Part shown: positions 8,559 to 13,736 of the stretch, one piece after another
Layout of the letters: the number at the start of each line of letters is the position of its first letter
How positions within the stretch are numbered: position 1 is the stretch's first letter
Notes under the pieces: model-generated
Database searches by the model: none
What the model saw: the letters and a program-made list of their open reading frames with translations, nothing else
Told to the model about the DNA's origin: nothing
Source: a virus
Length of the DNA stretch: 21,823 nt
Strand: one strand, 5' to 3'
IMG/VR virus record: IMGVR_UViG_3300042402_003305
Location: 1-21,823 of that record
Made by a program: the position numbers and the translations under genes

Positions 8559-9716
8559 GTGCTCGATACCGGGTTGCTCCTGCCGAGCCTGCGCGCTGCC
8601 GGCGGCGGCCTGCCCGAGATCAACCCGCTCGACCCGATCAACCGCGGGCGTCTCGGCTTCTGGCCAATGCTGGAAGGCGGCGGGATCACCTCGCGGGACA
8701 TCAGCGGGTGGAACCGGCACGCCACGTTCCAGGCCATCCCCTCCCGCGTCGCCGCGCGATGGGGCAGGGCGCCGACCTTCGTCCGCACGCCGAACCGCGC
8801 CACCGCAGCGCAGTTGCCCGCGGTCACCGGCCTCACGATGGCGTTCTGGATGGCGGCGGACGCCGCCGCCAATGCCGGCTATTTCGGTCGGCCGTTCTCC
8901 TCGGATGGCACGACGACGGCCCGGCTGCAATTTGCCTGGGACCATACGACCGCCGGATACCGCCAAGCCTGGACCACGCACAGCGGCGGCACGAACCCGG
9001 TTGTGCAGTATCCGACGACGCTCTCGGCAAGGCAGGCGTATTTCCTGGCCGCCAGCACCGACGGCAACACGCTCAACATCTACCTCGATGGGCTGCTGGT
9101 CGGCTCCACCACGGGCGCCTCGATTTCCAGCGCCTCCGGCCCCGTCAACCTTGGCGGCTCGTCGGCCAACACCGCCTGGTGGGCTGGCCGGGCTGGACTG
9201 TTCAGCGTCTGGAACCGCGCGCTCGCGCCGAGCGACATTCAGCGGGTGTACGCCGACCCACTGGCGGGGTTTGTCGACCCGGCGGCGCGCCTGTTCCATG
9301 CCGTGCGGCTGGGTTCCACCACCACCTACAACCTAACCGCCACCAGCATCGCAGCCGGCTCCACCGTCGGCACGCCGAGCTTGACGCAAGGCCACGCCCT
9401 CGCAGCGGACGGCATCTCGGCGAGCTCCACCGTTGGCGCGCCCGCCCTCGAGCAGATCCGCAACTTCACCGCCACCGGCATCGCAGCGGCGTCGACCGTC
9501 GGTACGCCTGGCCTCACGCAAGAGCACGTCCTAACCGCCACCGGGATCGCGGCGGGCTCGTCCGTAGGGGTGCCGACTCTCAACGCCTCGGCGTCGACAT
9601 CCAGGGCGCTGCGGCTGCCGGCGCGGGATCGGAGCGCCACCCTGGACGCGCGAGCCCGGGGCGTCACGCTGCCGGCGCGGGCCCGGACTGTCACCCTCCA
9701 GACGGAGCGCACCTGA
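8559..9716 (+). CDS. LamG-type tail fibre with tandem repeats
   Basis: This 385-residue protein starts with GTG three bases after the previous stop. Residues about 30-240 are a concanavalin or LamG jelly roll: GRLGFWPMLEGGGITSRDIS, then LTMAFWMAADA, LNIYLDGLLVGSTTG and GLFSVWNRALAPSDIQRVYAD. Such domains bind sugar on the host surface. Residues 257-344 are four tandem 22-residue repeats (9327-9590). The C-terminus is Arg-rich with repeated LPAR-x-R and T-L motifs. The stop overlaps the adaptor gene by one base, which supports fibre identity. The domain call is firm; the receptor is unknown. Confidence 0.7.
   Translation: MLDTGLLLPSLRAAGGGLPEINPLDPINRGRLGFWPMLEGGGITSRDISGWNRHATFQAIPSRVAARWGRAPTFVRTPNRATAAQLPAVTGLTMAFWMAADAAANAGYFGRPFSSDGTTTARLQFAWDHTTAGYRQAWTTHSGGTNPVVQYPTTLSARQAYFLAASTDGNTLNIYLDGLLVGSTTGASISSASGPVNLGGSSANTAWWAGRAGLFSVWNRALAPSDIQRVYADPLAGFVDPAARLFHAVRLGSTTTYNLTATSIAAGSTVGTPSLTQGHALAADGISASSTVGAPALEQIRNFTATGIAAASTVGTPGLTQEHVLTATGIAAGSSVGVPTLNASASTSRALRLPARDRSATLDARARGVTLPARARTVTLQTERT
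9327..9590 (+). repeat. Four tandem 66-bp repeats encoding 22-residue units
   Basis: The units are 9327-9392, 9393-9458, 9459-9524 and 9525-9590. Each encodes a variant of x-x-L-T-A-T-G-I-A-A-G-S-T-V-G-T-P-x-L-T-Q-x. Units 1, 3 and 4 are closest; unit 2 has drifted (Ala-Asp in place of Thr-Gly-like residues). Related G-I-A ... V-G-T-P-x-L repeats are common in fibres of alphaproteobacterial phages and probably form a beta-structured stem whose length can change by recombination. Confidence 0.85.
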
Positions 9717-10027
9717 TGCCTTACACCCCCCGCCCCGTTGAGATGGAGGGCAAGCACCCCTCTGAAATTCTCGACTACAGCCTGGACTATGACGACTGGC
9801 TCGTGGGTTCCGAAACCCTCTCCACCGTTGCCGTGACCGTGGCCAGCGGGTTGACCCTCACGCCGAGCGGCAAACCCGCGCCGGCCATCTCCGGGACGCT
9901 GGTGACGTTCTGGGTGGGTGGCGGCACGCATGGCCAGAGCTACGCGATCGAGATCACCACCACCACCAGCGGCGGGCGCACGCTCGTCGCCGACGCATCC
10001 ATCACCGTCACAGACCCCACCCCATAG
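9716..10027 (+). CDS. Fibre-tail adaptor-like protein
   Basis: This 103-residue protein starts at the ATG that shares its A with the previous stop (TGATG). It matches the small phage adaptor pattern: HPSEILDYSLDYDDWLVGSE near the start, V-A-S-G-L-T in the middle, then TFWVGGGTHGQSYAIE and SGGRTLVADASITV at the end. In this family the D-Y-x-x-D-W, W-x-x-G-G-T-x-G-x-x-Y and G-G-R-T positions are conserved, and all are present. It probably joins the LamG fibre encoded immediately upstream to the tail. The family name is from memory of annotated homologues. Confidence 0.65.
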   Translation: MPYTPRPVEMEGKHPSEILDYSLDYDDWLVGSETLSTVAVTVASGLTLTPSGKPAPAISGTLVTFWVGGGTHGQSYAIEITTTTSGGRTLVADASITVTDPTP

Positions 10028-10036
10028 GACCCCACC

Positions 10037-10273
10037 ATGAACCTCACAGCCCGCCTTGCCGCCGCCCTGGCCGCATTCCGCAACCGCGGTGCGCCTCCGG
10101 TGCTGCCCGCACGCCCCGCCCTGCCTGCCCTGCCTGCCTTGCCCGCAACGGCGACCGTCTCGGCGCTGGTGGCCCAGAAGGAGGCGCTGTCGGCCCGCCT
10201 GCAGGCGGCGCAGGCCGACGTTGCCGCGGCGCGCGCTGCCCTGGACGGCCTCAACGCCACGCCGAAGCCGTAG
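10037..10273 (+). CDS. Small Ala/Pro-rich coiled-coil protein
   Basis: This 78-residue frame lies 10 bases behind the adaptor and 10 bases before the holin-like gene. Residues 18-38 are Pro/Ala-rich, with LPALPALPA encoded by 9-base tandem repeats (10121-10147). Residues 40-73 form a likely helix with coiled-coil character (VAQKEALSARLQAAQADVA). There is no membrane segment. Only weak purine-rich bases precede the ATG. No family is recognised. Position next to a holin-like gene makes a lysis accessory role conceivable, but nothing in the sequence shows it. Confidence 0.45.
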   Translation: MNLTARLAAALAAFRNRGAPPVLPARPALPALPALPATATVSALVAQKEALSARLQAAQADVAAARAALDGLNATPKP

Positions 10274-10282
10274 GAGCCCGCC

Positions 10283-10441
10283 ATGGACCGTCTACGCGAG
10301 CCCAGCACCTGGGTAGGGATTGTCACCCTGGCCGCCATCGTCGGCGGATGGGCACTGGCGCCGGAGCAGATCGCGGCGATTGCTACCAGTGTCGGCACGA
10401 TTGCCGGGCTGATGCTGGCGTGGGTGCGGGAGCGGCGCTAG
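10283..10441 (+). CDS. Putative small holin or phage membrane protein
   Basis: This 52-residue protein has AGGAG at 10272-10276 and ATG at 10283. It starts MDRLREPSTWVG and carries two hydrophobic segments (about 9-25 and 29-46) joined by a short A-P-E-Q turn, ending in WVRERR. The pattern (R/K)-E-P-S-T-W-x-G-x-x-x-L, a central A-P-E and a basic tail matches a very common small two-helix phage protein placed near lysis genes and often taken to be a holin. The endolysin is 1.1 kb further on, beyond oppositely oriented genes. Pore formation is inferred, not shown. Confidence 0.6.
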   Translation: MDRLREPSTWVGIVTLAAIVGGWALAPEQIAAIATSVGTIAGLMLAWVRERR

Positions 10442-10461
10442 GCCCCGCGCACCCCACGAAA

Positions 10462-10491
10462 ACCCCGCCGCAGGGGGTGCCTGGGCGGGGT
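10462..10491. terminator. Candidate bidirectional terminator hairpin
   Basis: ACCCCGCC (10462-10469) and GGCGGGGT (10484-10491) form a perfect 8-bp stem with a 14-base loop, between the ends of two converging genes (10441 on +, 10519 on -). The + strand copy is followed by a G/T-rich run rather than a clean T tract, so termination may be partial. On the - strand TTTT follows closely. Confidence 0.5.
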
Positions 10492-10518
10492 GTGGGTTGG
10501 GAGTGGGGTGGGGGTGGG

Positions 10519-10779
10519 TTAGGCGCGCAACGCCGCGATTGCGGCTTCGTTGATCGCCACCTCGTTGCGCCACCGCTCAACCTCGGCAATGATTTCCGAA
10601 ATAGAGGCGTTGCGCACAAGCCCGCTCCCAGCTTCCTCTGTGATACCCCGCTCTTGGGCGCTGGCAAGATCGGCCTCTGCCGCGATCAAGCGTTGGCGCA
10701 CGTTGAACAGGTTAGCTTCGGCGCGCACCAGCTTCTGCTCGGTGGTCAGTTCGATCTGCTTGTAAACCCGCTTGGCCAT
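10519..10779 (-). CDS. Small coiled-coil protein under duplicated promoter P1
   Basis: This 86-residue protein starts at the ATG at 10779 with GGGAG eight bases upstream (10788-10792). It is almost entirely helical and charged: TTEQKLVRAEANLFNVRQRL and IAAEADLASAQERG look like coiled coil, then a loop with Gly, then IAEVERWRNEVAINEAAIAAL. No DNA-binding or membrane motif is visible. It is transcribed alone from a promoter that is a near copy of that of the 11463 operon, so the two units are probably expressed together. No family is recognised. Confidence 0.6.
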   Translation of the reverse strand: MAKRVYKQIELTTEQKLVRAEANLFNVRQRLIAAEADLASAQERGITEEAGSGLVRNASISEIIAEVERWRNEVAINEAAIAALRA

Positions 10780-10799
10780 GTCCGTGTCTCCCTTGCTGA

Positions 10800-10818
10800 T
10801 AACGCCAATCTAGCGTCA
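10800..10818. promoter_or_regulatory. Operator A1 over the P1 -10
   Basis: TAACGC, seven bases, GCGTCA. It differs from the perfect copy at 11484 by one arm base. It covers the -10 and probable transcription start, so a bound protein should block P1. Confidence 0.7.
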
Positions 10819-10835
10819 CCCCTCCCCACTGTCAA
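10807..10835 (-). promoter_or_regulatory. Leftward promoter P1
   Basis: The - strand reads TTGACA (10835-10830), a 17-base spacer, then TAGATT (10812-10807). The -35 is perfect and the -10 matches four of six. The start of transcription would be near 10800, giving a leader of about 20 bases that holds GGGAG. An ATTTTTG tract at 10861-10867 lies near -60 and is shared with P2, so it may be an UP-like element. Confidence 0.8.
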
Positions 10836-10851
10836 CGCTAAAATGGCGTCA
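10833..10851. promoter_or_regulatory. Operator B1 overlapping the P1 -35
   Basis: CAACGC, seven bases, GCGTCA. It begins inside the -35 and extends upstream. The distance to A1 is 33 bp between matching positions, about three helical turns, so two dimers could bind the same DNA face. Confidence 0.7.
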
Positions 10852-10875
10852 TAGGCGATTATTTTTGCGGTGGGG

Positions 10876-11088
10876 TCAAAGCCAAGGCTGTTCGGCGGCG
10901 TCGGCTTGCATGTCGGCCAACCATTTTTTGGCCTGGGCCTGAGTGGCGAACCAAACGTGGATGTTGTCGTCGTCAACGCCGAAGAAAATGGCGTCGGGAT
11001 AGGCGTTGAGCCATTTCTCCGCGTTGGCATCACCGTTCCATGCCCAATCCTGAAGTATGGCGCGGTCAACAATGTGTGGCTGGTTCAT
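10876..11088 (-). CDS. Small acidic and aromatic-rich protein, third gene of the P2 operon
   Basis: This 70-residue protein has AGGAGA just before the ATG at 11088 and begins one base after the HTH gene's stop. It is rich in Trp and Asp (ILQDWAWNGDANAEKWLNAY, then FFGVDDDNIHVWFATQAQAKKWL). The order strand, loop, IHVWFATQAQAKKW helix suggests a compact alpha/beta fold. No family is recognised. It could be an effector or a binding partner of the small HTH protein in the same operon, but that is only a guess from position. Confidence 0.6.
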   Translation of the reverse strand: MNQPHIVDRAILQDWAWNGDANAEKWLNAYPDAIFFGVDDDNIHVWFATQAQAKKWLADMQADAAEQPWL

Positions 11089-11089
11089 C

Positions 11090-11311
11090 TCACTTCTCCT
11101 TCGTTGTCACAGGCGCCGGATCATCCCGCATCGCACGTCTGTGTGCGTCGAGCCGGCGCTGGAGCCAGGCGGCCACGTCGGGCGGTACGGTATAGCCGGT
11201 TGGGCGTATCCAGTTCCGCGTCCGGTTGCGCGAGCATTGCAGCAGCTTGGCCAGGTCGCCCACGGTCCAGTGGAGTTCCGCGAGCGTGGCGACGAGGGTG
11301 GCGGGGGTCAT
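11090..11311 (-). CDS. Small helix-turn-helix regulator of the P2 operon
   Basis: This 73-residue protein starts at the ATG overlapping the stop of the 51-residue gene (ATGA). Residues about 16-36 are a clear HTH: WTVGDLAKLLQCSRNRTRNW, with the recognition helix SRNRTRNWI. The following V-P-P-D-V-A-A-W-L is the usual continuation in a phage family of short Cro/CI-like proteins, and a basic tail follows. It lies in the operon whose promoter carries two paired operators, so negative autoregulation is the simplest role, with P1 as a second target. The HTH is firm; the target is inferred. Confidence 0.7.
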   Translation of the reverse strand: MTPATLVATLAELHWTVGDLAKLLQCSRNRTRNWIRPTGYTVPPDVAAWLQRRLDAHRRAMRDDPAPVTTKEK

Positions 11312-11463
11312 CGGCGGGCCACTTCATCAGCAAAATCCTTGGCGGCTTTTTCGCGGGCATCAACATCGCTTTCCGGGATATAGGCCAGGATCGCGGCCAA
11401 TTCGGCATTTAGCGCGGCCAGTTCAGCGGCGGTGTAGCCCGCGGTGTTGTCGGTGGTGAACAT
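11308..11463 (-). CDS. 51-residue phage protein, first gene of the P2 operon
   Basis: This short frame starts at the ATG at 11463, with GGGAG at 11476-11472 spaced eight bases as in P1's gene. The product is helical: YTAAELAALNAELAAILAY (residues 10-28), then AREKAAKDFADEVARR to the end. Short proteins with Y-T-x-x-E-L-x-x-L-N near the start and F-x-D-E-V-A-R-R at the end are familiar unnamed phage proteins. It overlaps the HTH gene by four bases, so the two are probably coupled. Function is unknown. Confidence 0.65.
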   Translation of the reverse strand: MFTTDNTAGYTAAELAALNAELAAILAYIPESDVDAREKAAKDFADEVARR

Positions 11464-11483
11464 CGTCGTGTCTCCCTCTCTGG

Positions 11484-11502
11484 TGACGCCAACATAGCGT
11501 CA
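11484..11502. promoter_or_regulatory. Operator A2 over the P2 -10
   Basis: TGACGCCAACATAGCGTCA: perfect 6-bp arms with a seven-base centre. It covers the -10 and the probable start, so binding should repress P2. Confidence 0.8.
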
Positions 11503-11519
11503 CGCGTGGGGACTGTCAA
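11491..11519 (-). promoter_or_regulatory. Leftward promoter P2
   Basis: The - strand reads TTGACA (11519-11514), 17 bases, then TATGTT (11496-11491). Its start would be near 11484. Distances from the operators, ribosome site and start codon equal those of P1 exactly, although the spacer bases differ. An ATTTTTG tract lies at 11543-11549. Confidence 0.85.
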
Positions 11520-11535
11520 CGCTAAATCGGCGTCA
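11517..11535. promoter_or_regulatory. Operator B2 overlapping the P2 -35
   Basis: CAACGC, seven bases, GCGTCA. It has the same left-arm variant as B1 and the same 33-bp offset from its partner. It also lies within 30 bases of the endolysin start on the other strand. Confidence 0.7.
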
Positions 11536-11559
11536 TCCGCACATTTTTGGAGCCCCTGA

Positions 11560-11934
11560 ATGCTCACCCCCCGCGACCGCCAGCGCCTAACCGGCGTCCA
11601 CCCCGACCTGGTGCGCGTGGTAGATCGCGCCCGGACCTACGCCGACTTCATCGTGACCGAGGGGATGCGGACGGAGGCGCGGCAACGCGAGTTGTTCAAC
11701 CAAGGCGCATCGACCACCATGCGCAGCCGGCACCTGACCGGCCATGCCGTGGATCTGGCGGCGATGGTCGGCAAGGAAGTTCGGTGGGACTGGCCGCTTT
11801 ACGACAAGCTCGGGGCCGCGATGAAGCGGGCGGCGGCGGAGGAGCAGGTGGCGATTACTTGGGGCGGGGATTGGCCGCGGTTTCGGGATGGGCCGCATTT
11901 CGAGCTGGAGTGGAAGCGGTATCCGGCGGGGTAG
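11560..11934 (+). CDS. Endolysin, M15-type (VanY-like) L-Ala-D-Glu or D-Ala-D-Ala peptidase
   Basis: This 124-residue zinc peptidase cuts peptide bonds of host peptidoglycan to release progeny. The signature is complete: GMRTEARQRELF (35-46), SRHLTGHAVDL (56-66, giving zinc ligands His58 and Asp65) and DGPHFELEW (110-118, with catalytic Asp110 and zinc ligand His113). Length is normal for single-domain phage M15 endolysins. There is no signal peptide, so a holin is needed. GGAG at 11549-11552 precedes the ATG by seven bases. It stands alone on the + strand between leftward genes, 1.1 kb behind the holin-like gene. I see no good + strand promoter in front of it. Confidence 0.9.
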   Translation: MLTPRDRQRLTGVHPDLVRVVDRARTYADFIVTEGMRTEARQRELFNQGASTTMRSRHLTGHAVDLAAMVGKEVRWDWPLYDKLGAAMKRAAAEEQVAITWGGDWPRFRDGPHFELEWKRYPAG

Positions 11935-12100
11935 GGCGCAGAAACCGGACATACCGGGATTTGATCACCTCGCCGACTTCGAACGGGCGCGGCTCAGTCC
12001 ACACTTCGTCATCGTCCGAAAACTGGATATGCGTGAAGCCGCCACCCACTTCGCCGAGTGTCATTTCTCCCACAATCACATCGTCATGGTATGCGCTCAT
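11855..12100 (-). CDS. Small unnamed early protein overlapping the endolysin end
   Basis: The ATG at 12100 shares its A with the previous stop (TGATG) and has GGAGGG just upstream. The product has 81 residues. It begins MSAYHDDVIVGEMTLGEVGG, with beta-rich and acidic character (FTHIQFSDDDEVW), then a Pro/Ala-rich C-terminus. The last 80 bases lie antisense to the 3' end of the endolysin gene, and they encode the low-complexity tail, as expected when a stop has drifted into a neighbour. No family is recognised. Confidence 0.55.
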   Translation of the reverse strand: MSAYHDDVIVGEMTLGEVGGGFTHIQFSDDDEVWTEPRPFEVGEVIKSRYVRFLRPTPPDTASTPARNAAHPETAANPRPK

Positions 12101-12456
12101 CACACGCCCTCCGGCGGTTCGGGGAGGGGGTGCCAGTGGGTGGCGGGTTCTGGCCACGACCATTCCGCATAGCCTGGCATGTTTTGCACGATCCGCGCCC
12201 CGTCTTTTGATTGGCAAGCGCAAACTTCTTTGATCGCGTTCGTGATGAGGAAGCGCCCATCCCTCGGCGCCGTCTCCATAGTCCGCCACGGCGACGCGCG
12301 GCGGTTCCAGGCGGCGGCGGCGGCTTCTCTGCCCTTCCGCATCGGCCCCTCAGTTTGGCAGTCCGCGTTGGTGCAGGCGCCGGCCCAGCGGTCCATGCCC
12401 TTGCCGCCCAACTCCGCTTCCCCGCCACACATCGGGCACTCCCTCAACCCGCTCAT
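12100..12456 (-). CDS. Lar-like zinc finger joined to a DUF551-like domain
   Basis: This 118-residue protein overlaps both neighbours. The N-terminal domain has CPMCGG (Cys7, Cys10), then Cys28 and Cys33, followed by AAAAAWNRR (about 45-53), the layout of the Lar restriction-alleviation family. Residues 57-115 carry W-R-T-M-E-T-A-P-R-D-G-R, then THWHPLPEPPE, the signature of DUF551-like phage proteins. The two domains are often separate genes, so this is a fusion. Lar of the Rac prophage reduces type I restriction of incoming DNA; whether this protein does so is unknown, since most Lar-like finger proteins are untested. Confidence 0.65.
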   Translation of the reverse strand: MSGLRECPMCGGEAELGGKGMDRWAGACTNADCQTEGPMRKGREAAAAAWNRRASPWRTMETAPRDGRFLITNAIKEVCACQSKDGARIVQNMPGYAEWSWPEPATHWHPLPEPPEGV

Positions 12457-12857
12457 GCCAACCCCTCCGCCTTGGAGCGGGCAAGGGCGGCGCGGGATGC
12501 GTCCAGCATGTCCGCCAGTGACCGTTGCGCCAGCTCCCGCGAGCCGGTCGGCGAAACAGCGCGGACCATGAACACCGTAACCGCCGCATCAATGTCGGCA
12601 GCATCCAGCACGGCGGGTATCGCCACGTTGAGAGCCTCCAACGACTCCACCAGCGCCCGCACGGTGGCGGGGGTGGCGACGGGGGCGAGGTAGCGGTAGC
12701 CGTAACGATATGCGGCATCTGGCGTAACGTAATCATCCTCTCCCCAATCCCACCCTTGCTGATCCGCAATCCAGCAAACCGGCGAATGTTCGCTGATCCA
12801 ATGCCACCCATCCACCCCGCGCAGTTCCGTAGGCGGCTCGCATTTCGTGTCGGTCAT
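12453..12857 (-). CDS. Unnamed phage early protein
   Basis: The start at 12857 was chosen because AGGAG lies six bases upstream; longer in-frame starts lack a good site. The product has 134 residues. The first half is Trp-rich (GVDGWHWISEHSPVCWIADQ, then GWDWGEDDYVTPDAAYRYGY) and resembles phage proteins that give W ... S/T-P-x-x-A ... G-Y-R-Y-L. The second half is helical and Ala-rich (VRALVESLEALNVAIPAV). It overlaps the Lar-like gene by four bases. The function is unknown. Confidence 0.6.
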   Translation of the reverse strand: MTDTKCEPPTELRGVDGWHWISEHSPVCWIADQQGWDWGEDDYVTPDAAYRYGYRYLAPVATPATVRALVESLEALNVAIPAVLDAADIDAAVTVFMVRAVSPTGSRELAQRSLADMLDASRAALARSKAEGLA

Positions 12858-12924
12858 GTCGTCTCCTGTTGCTTCCATCGCCACCAGTCCGTTACAGGAC
12901 CGTGGCAGCCTATCCCCCATAAGT

Positions 12925-12940
12925 CATTGACTTTTCAATG
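12925..12940. promoter_or_regulatory. Perfect palindrome before the 12857 gene
   Basis: CATTGA, CTTT, TCAATG: 6-bp arms around four bases, in the 97-base gap between two leftward genes. A weak - strand -35 (TTGAAA) lies within it. It could be an operator or a short hairpin; nothing in the sequence decides. Confidence 0.4.
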
Positions 12941-12954
12941 CGTGCAGATAATCA

Positions 12955-13479
12955 TCACGTAGATTGCGCCCCACCGTAGACGTATTCCTTGACCTCTCCG
13001 GACGCGAGCGTGCGGGTGACTTTACGAGGCGCCCGAGGCTTCACAGACCATGCGGATTTCCGAGGGGCAAGCAGCACGGGCAAGCCAGTGTGCAGCGGAA
13101 TGCCGCCCATCGCCTCAACCTGAGACAGCGTAAGAATTGTGGTCTTGTAATCCCCTGTTCCATAACGGTTAAAAGCCGCCTCCACGGCATCATCACGGAC
13201 CAGCCAGCACCGCGTATCGCTGATGCACACGAACGCCCACAGGCCCTTGTGTTTCGCCTGGGTGGGCCTGACGTGCCATCGGGTGTCGGTGGAACTCTTG
13301 ACCTCAATGGCCACCACGCCTTCGCCAAGGTCTGCCCACATATCGCCGCATGAGGCGCTGTCGGTGGTGATGGCAAAATCTATCCCGCGCCGGGCGAGGT
13401 GGAAGGAAAGCAGGCACACAGCGGCTTTCCCGATGAGGTGCGCGCGGATGGGGCGGGGGACGATATCGAGTGTTTTCAT
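12955..13479 (-). CDS. Putative PD-(D/E)XK nuclease-like protein
   Basis: This 174-residue protein shows the order expected of small PD-(D/E)XK nucleases: a first helix (IGKAAVCLLSFHLARRGIDF, residues 16-35), then Asp46 in GDMWADLGE and VVAIEVKSS with Glu59 and Lys61. This is close to Hjc-like and intron-associated nucleases, which have G-E-x-x-V ... R-G ... D-L ... V-K-S-S. A second part has WAFVCISDTRCWLVRDDAV and a basic C-terminus (RKSAWSVKPRAPRKVTRTL). It may act on branched or foreign DNA. The ATG at 13479 lies seven bases after a -10, so the mRNA may be leaderless. The fold is inferred from motif spacing. Confidence 0.6.
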   Translation of the reverse strand: MKTLDIVPRPIRAHLIGKAAVCLLSFHLARRGIDFAITTDSASCGDMWADLGEGVVAIEVKSSTDTRWHVRPTQAKHKGLWAFVCISDTRCWLVRDDAVEAAFNRYGTGDYKTTILTLSQVEAMGGIPLHTGLPVLLAPRKSAWSVKPRAPRKVTRTLASGEVKEYVYGGAQST

Positions 13480-13736
13480 GTCACAACCATAACATGCAAA
13501 ACGCGCGCATTCAATGCTTTAGCGTGGCGCGTTGTATTTCCGTTCTGCGGCCGGTTCATGGACCCAACGAGTCTACAGGTTGGGTGCATACGTCACGCAT
13601 CTCACGCGGAACACGCAGGGAACGCCTTAAGCTACTGGATTGATTGCGCTATCCATGCACGATCTGTGCCACATCAATCAGTCGCAGAAGGTATAATCTG
13701 GTAACGTGCCCTGCCCACACTAGATGCGGTGCTCAC
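13480..13736. other. 257-base gene-free stretch with an inverted repeat
   Basis: No convincing gene is seen here. It is richer in A/T than its surroundings. ACCCAAC (13562-13568) and GTTGGGT (13579-13585) form a perfect 7-bp stem with a 10-base loop, with no T tract. It also holds the promoter of the nuclease-like gene at one end and an isolated TATAAT at 13692 on the + strand without a -35. It separates the two parts of the leftward block and could hold a terminator for the upstream genes, an RNA or a binding site. Confidence 0.5.
13486..13514 (-). promoter_or_regulatory. Promoter of the nuclease-like gene
   Basis: The - strand reads TTGAAT (13514-13509), 17 bases, TATGGT (13491-13486), then six bases to the ATG at 13479. 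Transcription should start at or next to the A of the ATG. There is no ribosome site, which fits a leaderless transcript. Confidence 0.55.

Noticed and set aside
7902-9299. A 465-residue open frame on the - strand
   Set aside because: Covers three coupled + strand genes with recognised patterns; no motif of its own.
13550-13640. Possible tRNA in the gap, suggested by GGTTCATGGACCC-like bases
   Set aside because: No acceptor stem, anticodon arm or cloverleaf could be drawn around it.
13692-13697. Perfect TATAAT on the + strand
   Set aside because: No -35 at a suitable distance and no gene downstream on that strand.
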